16,148 bases of DNA from positions 1-16,148 of the forward strand of contig CALFYQ010000434.1 in NCBI GenBank assembly GCA_937952085.1, written 5' to 3'. Source of the DNA: an uncultured Paracoccaceae bacterium (GTDB lineage: Bacteria > Pseudomonadota > Alphaproteobacteria > Rhodobacterales > Rhodobacteraceae). A program made the translations under genes and the position numbers. Each line of letters starts with the position of its first letter. Position 1 is the stretch's first letter. The notes beneath the pieces are model-generated. The model was given only the letters and a program-made list of their open reading frames with translations, had not been told where the DNA came from and did not search any database. Shown in pieces: positions 6,968-13,850 of this stretch.

Positions 6968-7305
6968 TCCGCCCGCTCGATGTCGAAGGAGACGGAAACG
7001 ACGGCGTTGGCGATCAGCGTCGCGCCGCCCGGCTTCACGGCGCGGAGCCCGCCCTCGACCGGCTCGACCGTCACCGTTCCGTAGGGGAAGGCGGAGGCGA
7101 CCTCGGCCCGATCCACCGCGGCGGCGTTCGGCACGCCGATCCGCACGTCGATCAGCATCGCCTCCTTCGGGAAGCCGAGCGCATCGGCCACGGTGAGGGC
7201 GTGGCGATGCAGCGCGTCGAGCGCGGCGCGGCGCGCGGCCTTGGTCGGGTCCTCGCCCCGGAGGTCCACCCCCATGCCGAACTCGACCGCGACCTGACGC
7301 TTCAT
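6964..7305 (-). CDS. Lin0512 family protein, first of a tandem pair
   Basis: A 113-residue protein of the same Lin0512 family. It has EFGMGVDLRGEDPTKAARRA near the N-terminus, IRVG-type IGVPNAAAVDRAEVA in the middle and PYGTVTV after it, each aligning block for block with the downstream gene. Length is typical of the family. The start ATG at 7305 has only a poor Shine-Dalgarno, so translation may depend on coupling to the upstream TetR gene, whose stop is 42 bp away with no hairpin between. The gene product is likely cytoplasmic; its activity is unknown. Confidence 0.85.
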   Translation of the reverse strand: MKRQVAVEFGMGVDLRGEDPTKAARRAALDALHRHALTVADALGFPKEAMLIDVRIGVPNAAAVDRAEVASAFPYGTVTVEPVEGGLRAVKPGGATLIANAVVSVSFDIERAE

Positions 7306-7347
7306 GCGGCGGACGCTAGCCGAGGCCGGTGGGCGACGCCAGCGCGC

Positions 7348-7950
7348 TCAAGGCGCAAGCAGGAGTCGGTCGACGACATCGTGAGCGAGAGCGCGGAACG
7401 CATCCGGCGACCAGCCGCGCTCGACGACGAGCCTCCGCCATGCGGTCGGGTGCACGGCGCTCCAGATCGCGTCCGCCGCATCCCCGGCGCTCCAGCGGCA
7501 CGGAAGCCCACCCTTCGCGGCGACATCGCGGAGGATCAGCGCAAAGCCGTTCCGCACCGCGCCGATCAGCCGGGCGTTCCAGACGCGCGCGGCGTCCTCG
7601 TCGGTGAGCGAGGCGGCGTCGAGCAGGATGCCGACCGGGTAGATCTCCGGCAGGTAGTCGAGCCAGGCGTCGACATAGCGGTGCAGACCGGCCGCGCTCC
7701 CCCCGGCCGCCTGGCGCGCCGCGACGATGCGGGCGACATGGTCGGTGCTCGCGTCCTTCCAGTCCGTCATCGCGACAAGAAGGCCGCCACGCCCGCCGAA
7801 GGCGAGGTATAGGGTCTGCCGGCTCACCCCGGCCTCGCGGGCGATCTCGACCAGGGATAGATCGACGCGGCCGGAGCGCTCCATCAGCCGCCAGGCGCAC
7901 TCGAGGATCGCGTTGCGGGTCGCGTCCGGGATCGGTCGCTCCGATTTCAC
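7348..7950 (-). CDS. TetR/AcrR family transcriptional regulator
   Basis: A 200-residue repressor-type protein. The N-terminal DNA-binding domain runs from TRNAILECAW to LAFGGRGGLL, with the helix-turn-helix LSLVEIAREAGVSRQTLYLAF at about 31-51. The remainder is a helical ligand-binding/dimer domain with no identifiable ligand. The start is a GTG at 7950 whose only plausible ribosome site (AGG in TACAGGTGTAAA) lies within the first palindromic operator box, so the repressor may hinder its own expression at more than one step. The next in-frame upstream codon series hits TAA, so there is no earlier start. Likely targets are its own operon and the divergent membrane protein gene. Confidence 0.93.
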   Translation of the reverse strand: MKSERPIPDATRNAILECAWRLMERSGRVDLSLVEIAREAGVSRQTLYLAFGGRGGLLVAMTDWKDASTDHVARIVAARQAAGGSAAGLHRYVDAWLDYLPEIYPVGILLDAASLTDEDAARVWNARLIGAVRNGFALILRDVAAKGGLPCRWSAGDAADAIWSAVHPTAWRRLVVERGWSPDAFRALAHDVVDRLLLAP

Positions 7951-7964
7951 TTTACACCTGTAAA
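7951..7964. promoter_or_regulatory. Operator box 1 for the TetR regulator (perfect palindrome)
   Basis: TTTACACCTGTAAA has perfect 6-bp arms TTTACA and TGTAAA around CC. It abuts the TetR GTG start and contains that gene's AGG ribosome site on the minus strand. A second near-identical box begins 26 bp further on. TetR proteins commonly bind such palindromes beside their own gene. Confidence 0.8.
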
Positions 7965-7976
7965 CTTCCGGCTCAC

Positions 7977-7990
7977 TTTACGCCTGTAAA
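7977..7990. promoter_or_regulatory. Operator box 2 for the TetR regulator
   Basis: TTTACGCCTGTAAA differs from box 1 at one base (A to G), which breaks one pair of the palindrome. It starts 26 bp after box 1 (about two and a half helical turns) and ends 17 bp before the ATG of the divergent membrane protein, next to its AAGGA ribosome site. It is well placed to block that gene's promoter. Confidence 0.78.
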
Positions 7991-8007
7991 TCACAAGGAA
8001 TCGCCAG

Positions 8008-8712
8008 ATGCCAACCGAAACCGCCGTGCTGATCCATATCGCCGCCGGGTTGACGGCGCTCGTCCTCTACTGGTCCCCGCTTCTTACGCGAAAGGGCGGC
8101 GGGGCGCATCGCGCCGCCGGGCGCGCTTTCATGCGATGGGTCGCGCCGCTTCTTCTCACCGTTCCGCCTGTGATCGTCGCAGGGGCGGGGCGCATGGGGC
8201 CGCCGGAAATCGTGCAGTTCGCCTATCTCGCGCTCTGCGTCGCGACGGTCGCGCATGTCGGCTGGCGGGCCGTCGCGCGGAAGGCGGATCTCGCGGCCTT
8301 CCGTAGCGGCGCGTTCCGCATTCTCGGCCCGCTCCTATTCGCGAGCGGCGGCGCGCTTCTCGCGATCGGCATCGGGAAATCGGCGCCGCTGCCCGTCGTC
8401 TTCTCCAGCATCGGGCTCGGCTTCGGCGCGGCGATGATCCGCTTCACGAGGATCGAGCGGCCGACCGCGAACTGGTGGCTGGTCTGGCACCTCAACGCCG
8501 TCTGCCTGCTCTTTTCCGCGGTGCACGGCACGCTCGCCATGGTCGCATGGCGGCACTTCGTCGATCCGCAGGCGGGAATGGCGGTTCACGTCGCCGCGCA
8601 ACTTGGCGGGCTCGCCGCCGCGCTCGCGCTCCGGCTTTGCATGGGTCGGCGCTGGCGCGCGCCGATCTTCGGCGATGCGGCGCGGCCGGGCGCCCCGCTC
8701 CTCCCGGCCTGA
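8008..8712 (+). CDS. DUF2306-like multipass membrane protein under TetR control
   Basis: A 234-residue protein with about seven hydrophobic segments. Its N-terminus resembles DUF2306 membrane proteins: LIHIAAGLTALVLYWSPLLT (8-27), then a basic loop RKGGGAHRAAGRAFMRWV (28-45) with the family's H-R-x-x-G-R-x-F pattern, followed by more helices with scattered histidines (H10, H34, and later WHLN and VHGT). Function of the family is not established; redox or haem-related roles cannot be judged from here. The ATG at 8008 has AAGGA eight bases upstream. It is divergent from the TetR gene across two operator boxes, so its expression is probably inducible. It ends one base from the convergent cyclase gene. 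Confidence 0.75.
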   Translation: MPTETAVLIHIAAGLTALVLYWSPLLTRKGGGAHRAAGRAFMRWVAPLLLTVPPVIVAGAGRMGPPEIVQFAYLALCVATVAHVGWRAVARKADLAAFRSGAFRILGPLLFASGGALLAIGIGKSAPLPVVFSSIGLGFGAAMIRFTRIERPTANWWLVWHLNAVCLLFSAVHGTLAMVAWRHFVDPQAGMAVHVAAQLGGLAAALALRLCMGRRWRAPIFGDAARPGAPLLPA

Positions 8713-8713
8713 G

Positions 8714-11158
8714 CTATTTCGACGTGGCGACGTAGACGCCGTTCCAGTCCGGCGGGGGCGGCGCAGCGCGATACTCTGCGATCCGCTCGAGGAAGACGTC
8801 GGCGAGGCCCTGCGGGTCGAGCGAAGCGAGCTTGATCCCGGCGGCGCGGCGATAGGCGGCCTCGGCGCGGTCCCAGTCCTGGGCGCGGTAGGCGGCGTTG
8901 CCCTCCTCCACCGCCGCGCGGAGGGCGAGATAGGCCTCGTCGCCGAGCAGGTCCGCCTCGCCGACCACGGTCCAGATCGGCTCCGGCTTGGAGCGGCCCT
9001 TCACCGCCACCGCGTCCACCGGGATCAGCGCGAAGGCGTGGTCGACGCCCAGCGCCGTGTTGTTGCCGATGCAGTTCCAGAGCCCGTACTGCTTGGTGAT
9101 GCCTTCGAGACGGGAGGCGAGGTTCACCGCGTCACCGATGCAGGAATAGTCGAGCCGCATCTTCGAGCCCATCGCGCCCACCGCGCAGGGACCGGTGTTG
9201 ACGCCGATGCCGATGTCGATCTCGGGAAAGTCCAGCGTGCGGAAGCGGGTGTTGATCGCCTTCAGCGCATCCTGGAACTGGAAGAGCGCCAGCACCGCCT
9301 GCTCCATGTGGAGTGGCGATTTCCGCGGCGCGTTCCAGAACGCCATGATGCAGTCGCCCATGTACTTGTCGATCGTGCCAGAGTTGCGGATCACCACGTC
9401 CGTCAGCGGGGTCAGGAACTCGTTGATGAAGAGGATGGTCTGCTGCGGCGTCATCTTCTCGGTGATGGTCGAGAATTTCCGCACGTCGCAGAACATGATC
9501 GAGAGGTCGCGAAGGTCGCCGCCCGGCGTGAGGTAGCGCTCCGGATCCTCCGCGATCTCCTCGATCACGTCGGGCGACATGAAGTGGGAGAACTGGTTGC
9601 GGATCGCCCGCTTGTCCGCATCGGCGCGGACGTAGTTGTAGACTGTCAGCGCGCCCCAGGGGAGGAACACGCCGAGCGCCGGATAGACCGGGCCGAGCAG
9701 GAAGCCCGACATGTCGAAGGCGAACCAGGAGGCCGCGGCCACCGCGCCGGCGCCGATTAGCGCTGCGAGCCCGGCCAGCATGGTGCGGTTGTAGGCGAGG
9801 AGCAGCGAGGCGACGGCGCCCATCAGGAGGATGAAGAACCGTTCGAGCCCGACGCCCCAGTCGGGCTTCGAGATGAAGACCGGCTCGCCGAGCCGCGCCA
9901 TGTCGGCCTCGAGTTCGGCGATCTTCGCCTCGGCGGCGACCTTGTCGTCGCCCGTCAGGGTCGGCAGCGCCTTCACCAGTTCGTCGCGATAGGCCTCCCG
10001 GTCCTGCTGGAAGAACTTGGCGATGATCTGCTCGGCCAGCTCGGCATGGACGTTCACCCCCGCCGCGGCGGTTTCGAACGGCGTCGCCACGAGGTCGAGC
10101 AGGCCGGGCGCCGAGGTGCCGACGAAGACGACCTTGCCCGCCACCTTGGCGGCGACCTCCGCCGGGATTTCGTCCGACCCGATCAGGTCCGCGGCGGAAA
10201 TCACCCGCTCCGCGCGCGTCGCCGAGTTGCCGGAATAGTAGACGTAGAGGCCGCCGTCGGCCTCCACCGGAATCTCCATCGGCCCGACCCGCATCGAGGC
10301 GACGCCGACGCCGGTCGCGCCATATTCGCCGCTGGCGTCGTTCGACTTCACGAGGATCGAGCCGGCCTGGAAGCCGACGCGGATCGCCTCGAGCGCCAGG
10401 GTCGGCACGATCTGCTCCTCGACGCGGGTGAGAAGCGGGACGCGGCGGATGATGTCCGCCCGCTCCGAGCCGAGCGAAAAGTTGCCGACGCCGGAGGCCG
10501 CCTGCGAGAGGAGCGGCAGGTTCACGTTGGCGGAACGGAATTCGGGGATCGCCGGCCGCGGGTCGGAGCCCGAATAGGAGATGCCGGCGCGGATCGGCGG
10601 GCGGCGGCCGTCCGGATCGTTGTTGAGGATGACGCCCAGCACCACCGGCGCCTCGGCGATCGCCCCGGCGAAGACGGCGTCATGGTCGCGCAGCGTGTCG
10701 TCGAGCTCCGCCTTGGCGGAGGGGTCGTATTTGCGCCAGCTCTCGACCACGCGCTGTGGCGAGGTGCGGTCCGGCTCCGCGAAGACGACGTCGAAGGCGA
10801 TGGAGAGGGCGCCGAGCTCCTTCAGCCGCATCACCAGCGAGGCGAGTTCGGTCCGCGGCCAGGGCCATTGCCCGAGCGCCGCAAGGCTCCGCACGTCGAT
10901 GTCTACGACGACGACCGGCACGGATTCGTCCACCTGCCGGGGCTTGGCCTGCTGGAACTGGTCGAAGGCGGCCTCGTTGATCGAACGGAGGCCGGTGAAG
11001 TCCTGCACCTGGAGGAAGAGGACGAGGCCGGTGACGCCGAGCCCGTAGAAGAACGGGCGCCACCGGAAATCGGTGCGCCGCCGCGCATTGATCTTCTTCT
11101 CGCGCCGCCGGAGCCGGCGCCAGACACGCCAGAGCCGGTACGGATTGCGCCACTTCAT
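8714..11158 (-). CDS. CHASE2-domain class III adenylate/guanylate cyclase
   Basis: An 814-residue membrane cyclase making a cyclic nucleotide, probably cAMP. Order: cytoplasmic basic N-terminus, TM1 (about 35-52), periplasmic CHASE2 sensor (about 59-379), a charged helical insert (about 380-425), three TM helices (about 439-509), then the catalytic domain. Metal-binding Asp are D558 (IMFCDVRKFS) and D602 (DKYMGD); K598 is the purine-selecting Lys. Ser672 (YSCIGDAVN) fills the second selector site, as in class IIIb enzymes, and N679/R683 (NLASRLE) are the transition-state residues. A TPR-like tail follows. I prefer ATG 11158; a TTG at 11251 would add 31 residues with a fair ribosome site. The signal sensed is unknown. 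Confidence 0.92.
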   Translation of the reverse strand: MKWRNPYRLWRVWRRLRRREKKINARRRTDFRWRPFFYGLGVTGLVLFLQVQDFTGLRSINEAAFDQFQQAKPRQVDESVPVVVVDIDVRSLAALGQWPWPRTELASLVMRLKELGALSIAFDVVFAEPDRTSPQRVVESWRKYDPSAKAELDDTLRDHDAVFAGAIAEAPVVLGVILNNDPDGRRPPIRAGISYSGSDPRPAIPEFRSANVNLPLLSQAASGVGNFSLGSERADIIRRVPLLTRVEEQIVPTLALEAIRVGFQAGSILVKSNDASGEYGATGVGVASMRVGPMEIPVEADGGLYVYYSGNSATRAERVISAADLIGSDEIPAEVAAKVAGKVVFVGTSAPGLLDLVATPFETAAAGVNVHAELAEQIIAKFFQQDREAYRDELVKALPTLTGDDKVAAEAKIAELEADMARLGEPVFISKPDWGVGLERFFILLMGAVASLLLAYNRTMLAGLAALIGAGAVAAASWFAFDMSGFLLGPVYPALGVFLPWGALTVYNYVRADADKRAIRNQFSHFMSPDVIEEIAEDPERYLTPGGDLRDLSIMFCDVRKFSTITEKMTPQQTILFINEFLTPLTDVVIRNSGTIDKYMGDCIMAFWNAPRKSPLHMEQAVLALFQFQDALKAINTRFRTLDFPEIDIGIGVNTGPCAVGAMGSKMRLDYSCIGDAVNLASRLEGITKQYGLWNCIGNNTALGVDHAFALIPVDAVAVKGRSKPEPIWTVVGEADLLGDEAYLALRAAVEEGNAAYRAQDWDRAEAAYRRAAGIKLASLDPQGLADVFLERIAEYRAAPPPPDWNGVYVATSK

Positions 11159-11314
11159 TCTGCGCCCACCCCCGGGATGAGGCGAAACCCTATCCGGCGC
11201 GGCAGGGTCGCGCCAGAGTTCGGAAGGCGGCTCGAAGCTCTCATGGCGCAAGGGACGTGCTCCGCATCACAGCAGCGCGGATCATGGCCCGAAAGATGGT
11301 TCCCATCCGGTGAA

Positions 11315-11328
11315 CGGCGCGCGCGCCG
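11315..11328. repeat. 14-bp GC-only palindrome in the cyclase-lipoprotein gap
   Basis: CGGCGCGCGCGCCG is a perfect palindrome in the 261 bp between the divergent cyclase and lipoprotein starts. It could be a binding site, but alternating GC runs arise easily in such DNA. No clear -35/-10 pair was found in this gap. Confidence 0.3.
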
Positions 11329-11419
11329 CCGCACGCCTTGCGCAATTCCCGCCCGGCATTAAGAGGTTTACGGAGGGCGCACGCGGCCCGGAAGCGAACG
11401 ACAAAGCGGGGGGAATGGC

Positions 11420-12019
11420 GTGAAACTGGCGATTGCGACGGCGTTTCTGGGACTGGCGTTTCTCTCATCGGGCTGCGCGACGATCACGAAGGGCTCGACC
11501 GACACGGTGACGGTCGACACCCGGCCGCCCGGCGCGACCTGCGCGCTGAGCCAGGCGGGCGTGACGGTGGCCTATGTGAACCCGACGCCCGGCACCGTGC
11601 AGGTGGAAAAGAGCAAGAACGACATTTCCGTCCGCTGCGAACGGGAGGGCTTTCAGCCGGCGGTCGGCGTCCTCTCCTCCGAGCTTGAAGGGATGACCTT
11701 CGGCAACATCCTCTTCGGCGGGCTGATCGGCGTCGCGGTCGACGCCTCCTCGGGGGCGCTCAACAAGTATCCGCCGATGGTGCAGATCGTGATGGTGCCG
11801 GACCAGTTCCGCGACGAATTCGAGCGCGACCGGTTCTTCGACGACCGGCTGCGCGACATCGACCGCGCGCATGAGGACGCGGTCGCCAGCATCCGCCGCT
11901 CCTGCGGCCAGAACGCGGACGAATGCCAGAGCCGGCTCGCCCGCGCCGACGACTCCCGCGCGGAGGCGGTGGCGCGGATCGGCGCGCAGCGCCTCGCGGC
12001 GGTGGTCGGAAACGGCTAG
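11420..12019 (+). CDS. Small outer-membrane-type lipoprotein, function unknown
   Basis: A 199-residue protein with a lipoprotein signal peptide: hydrophobic core and lipobox FLSSGC, lipidated Cys19, followed by ATITKGSTDTV. The residue after Cys is Ala, favouring outer-membrane sorting. A PEGA-like beta region (VTVDTRPPGATCALSQ, then VSVRC-type SVRCEREGF) follows. A Gly-rich hydrophobic stretch (FGNILFGGLIGVAVDASSG, about 95-113) and a strongly charged helical C-terminus with many Arg/Asp come after it. Proteins of this layout are often mis-annotated as translation initiation factor 2. The GTG start at 11420 has GGGGGG upstream. It is divergent from the cyclase; its stop codon shares the palindrome CTAG with the convergent sulfotransferase-like gene. 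Confidence 0.85.
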   Translation: MKLAIATAFLGLAFLSSGCATITKGSTDTVTVDTRPPGATCALSQAGVTVAYVNPTPGTVQVEKSKNDISVRCEREGFQPAVGVLSSELEGMTFGNILFGGLIGVAVDASSGALNKYPPMVQIVMVPDQFRDEFERDRFFDDRLRDIDRAHEDAVASIRRSCGQNADECQSRLARADDSRAEAVARIGAQRLAAVVGNG

Positions 12020-12756
12020 GCCGGCAGCGGCCCGAGCTTTCGCGCCCGGAGCCGCTCGAAGGCCGGGCGCGCGGCCTCGACCAGCGGGCGGAGCGCGGGG
12101 CGGAGCGGCGGCGGCGGGTCCGGCGGCGTGAAGCCGGTGGAGGCCTCGACGGCGCGATACCAGTGCGGCGCCCAGGCGCCGTCGGTCTCCCGCCGTCCGG
12201 GCGCCCAGCGGAGCATAGCCGCATCCCACGGGATCTCCAGCGCGGCGCAGAGGGCGCGGAGCATTCCCTCCGGGTCCGAACGGATGTCCTCCGCCTCGAT
12301 CACCGGCGGGGTGCGGCCGGTGCGCCGCTCGATCTCGGCGAGGATCGCATCGGTCTGCGGCACGCCGAGATCGTCCAAGGTCGGGTCCGGCCGTCCGGCG
12401 TCGAAGCTGGCGGCGACGCGGGCCGGATCCCGGATCAGCAGGAAATGACGGAAGCCCGCCATCCAGCCGAGCGGGAAGCCGGCGATCATGTGATGCGCCA
12501 TGTGCTTCTGGTGCCAGATCGGCCGGCCGCCGGGGACAGGGCCGGAAATGAGCCGCGCCACCGCCTCCGGGTCGCTCTCATGCGCCGCCAGCGTCTCCTC
12601 CCGCATCGGGTGGGGGACGCCGGTGGCGGCGAGGTAGGGGGCGAAGAAGGGCTCGTCGAGCACCGCGCAATCGGCCCGCGCGCCGAAGCTCCGCATCATG
12701 GCGGTGGAGAGGTTGCGGGGGCCGGACCACATCGCGATCCGGATCGGCTCAGCCAT
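12016..12756 (-). CDS. Sulfotransferase-like protein paired with an aminotransferase
   Basis: A 246-residue protein with a P-loop-like start IAMWSGPRNLSTAMMRSFGA (residues 7-26), the position of the 5'-phosphosulfate loop in sulfotransferases. Next come DEPFFAPYL and HFLLIRDPARVAASF (the 3'-phosphate-binding arm with Arg-Asp-Pro), then IEAEDIRSDPEGMLRALCAALEIPW. It closes with the conserved WAPHWYRAVEASTGF. Whether it transfers sulfate is not shown. Its ATG lies inside the end of the aminotransferase gene (8-bp overlap), so translation is coupled. I recall that plants carry a protein in which this type of domain is fused to a class IV aminotransferase, supporting a joint role. Its TAG overlaps that of the convergent lipoprotein gene. 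Confidence 0.83.
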   Translation of the reverse strand: MAEPIRIAMWSGPRNLSTAMMRSFGARADCAVLDEPFFAPYLAATGVPHPMREETLAAHESDPEAVARLISGPVPGGRPIWHQKHMAHHMIAGFPLGWMAGFRHFLLIRDPARVAASFDAGRPDPTLDDLGVPQTDAILAEIERRTGRTPPVIEAEDIRSDPEGMLRALCAALEIPWDAAMLRWAPGRRETDGAWAPHWYRAVEASTGFTPPDPPPPLRPALRPLVEAARPAFERLRARKLGPLPA

Positions 12757-13687
12757 CGCGGCCCTCGCAATGGCGAGCCTGGATCGAGAGATAGGCGCCG
12801 CGGAGCCGCTCCGTCACCGGGCCCGGAAGCGCCGGCGCCTCGGCGGCCAGCGCCGGGCCGAGAACGCGCCCATCCACCTCCCGCACCGGGGTGAGGCCGG
12901 CGAAGGTGCCGGTCACGAAGGCCTCCTCGGCGGTGTAGACGTCAAAGAGCGAGAAGCGCTTTTCGAGCACCGTCAGGCCGAGTTCCCGCCCCGCCTCGAT
13001 CGCCGCGCGGCGGGTAATGCCGCCGAGGCAGTAGAGCCCGTCCGAGGTCCAGATCTCGCCGCCCTTCACGATGAAGAAATGCGTCGAGTTGCAGGTGGCG
13101 ACGGCGCCCGAAGGGTCCAGCATCAGCGCCTCGTCGGCGCCCGCCTTGGCCGCCTGGATGCAGGCCTGGATGCAGTTCAGCTTGGAATGGGAGTTGTATT
13201 TCTGGTCCTGCGCGTCGGGCGCGGTGCGGCGGATCGTCGAGGTGAAGAGCGAGAGGCCGCGCGGGTTCGCCGCCGCCGCCTTCCATTCCGGGATGATCAC
13301 CACGTTCGGCGCGGAGACGACGACCCGCGGGTCCTGGTAGGGCGTCGCGCGCAGGCCGCGGGAGACCATCAGGCGGATATGGACGCCGTCCTCCATCCCG
13401 TTCGCCTCGACCACGTCGAAGATGCGGGCGCGCATCTCGGCGGGCGGGATCATGTTCTCGAAATCGAGGCCGCGGGCGCCGCCATAGAGGCGTTCGAGAT
13501 GGCGGGTGAGGAAGGGGATGCGGCCGCCCTTGAGGCGGAGCCCCTCCCAGATGCCGTCGCCCAGCATGAAGTTGGAATCGAAGACGGAAATCACCGCCTC
13601 CGCCCGCTTCACCAGCGCGCCGTTGACCGAGACGAAAACGGTCTCATTGCGAGGGTCGGCGGCGTAGGCGTGCGCGCCGTAGCTCAT
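12749..13687 (-). CDS. Class IV PLP-dependent aminotransferase (branched-chain / D-amino-acid type)
   Basis: A 312-residue fold-type IV aminotransferase. Conserved parts: SVFDSNFMLGDGIWEGLRL (about 34-52), the lysine region DQKYNSHSKLN (161-171, K163 the best candidate for the PLP lysine, K169 the other), DEALMLDPSGAVATCNSTHFFI (about 185-206) and LGGITRRAAIEAGRELGL. The exact substrate (branched-chain, D-amino acid or other) cannot be read off. The usual Glu of the V-x-E-x-N loop is replaced by Thr (VATCNSTHFF). ATG 13687 is chosen because homologous sequence begins there; the ribosome site is weak. It overlaps the sulfotransferase-like gene by 8 bp and leads that operon. Confidence 0.9.
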   Translation of the reverse strand: MSYGAHAYAADPRNETVFVSVNGALVKRAEAVISVFDSNFMLGDGIWEGLRLKGGRIPFLTRHLERLYGGARGLDFENMIPPAEMRARIFDVVEANGMEDGVHIRLMVSRGLRATPYQDPRVVVSAPNVVIIPEWKAAAANPRGLSLFTSTIRRTAPDAQDQKYNSHSKLNCIQACIQAAKAGADEALMLDPSGAVATCNSTHFFIVKGGEIWTSDGLYCLGGITRRAAIEAGRELGLTVLEKRFSLFDVYTAEEAFVTGTFAGLTPVREVDGRVLGPALAAEAPALPGPVTERLRGAYLSIQARHCEGRDG

Positions 13688-13778
13688 GGCCGGCCCGCCG
13701 CGCACGATGCTGCGTAAAGGTTGGGAGCCCCGGTCATCTCGCCTCCTGGTTCGGTGGCGACCCTGCGCCCGGAGGCGG

Positions 13779-13796
13779 GCCGGGCGCAAGCCCGGC
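13779..13796. terminator. Second hairpin behind the CTERM gene
   Basis: Perfect 7-bp arms GCCGGGC and GCCCGGC close a GCAA tetraloop. It lies 10 bp beyond the stronger hairpin at 13806-13830 on the minus strand and 92 bp before the aminotransferase start. The two together probably insulate that operon from the CTERM gene. Confidence 0.5.
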
Positions 13797-13805
13797 GAAA
13801 GCGAA

Positions 13806-13830
13806 CGGCGCCCGGCAGGGCCGGGCGCCG
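13806..13830 (-). terminator. Terminator of the CTERM surface protein gene
   Basis: An 11-bp perfect stem (CGGCGCCCGGC with GCCGGGCGCCG) encloses a 3-nt loop, 20 bp past the CTERM gene stop. On the minus strand it is followed by GTTCGCTTTCG, a broken T-rich run, giving a reasonable intrinsic terminator. Confidence 0.7.
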
Positions 13831-13850
13831 CACTACGTCGTTGGAAAGGC

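Noticed and set aside
8603..11362. Long plus-strand open frames opposite the cyclase gene (385 and 438 codons)
   Set aside because: They are antisense to a clearly recognisable cyclase, have Arg/His/Gly-rich low-quality sequence and no domain; such frames are common in GC-rich genes.
11252..11419. Sigma-70 promoter for the lipoprotein gene
   Set aside because: TTGCGC near 11339 has no acceptable -10 at 16-18 bp; a promoter must exist but cannot be placed.
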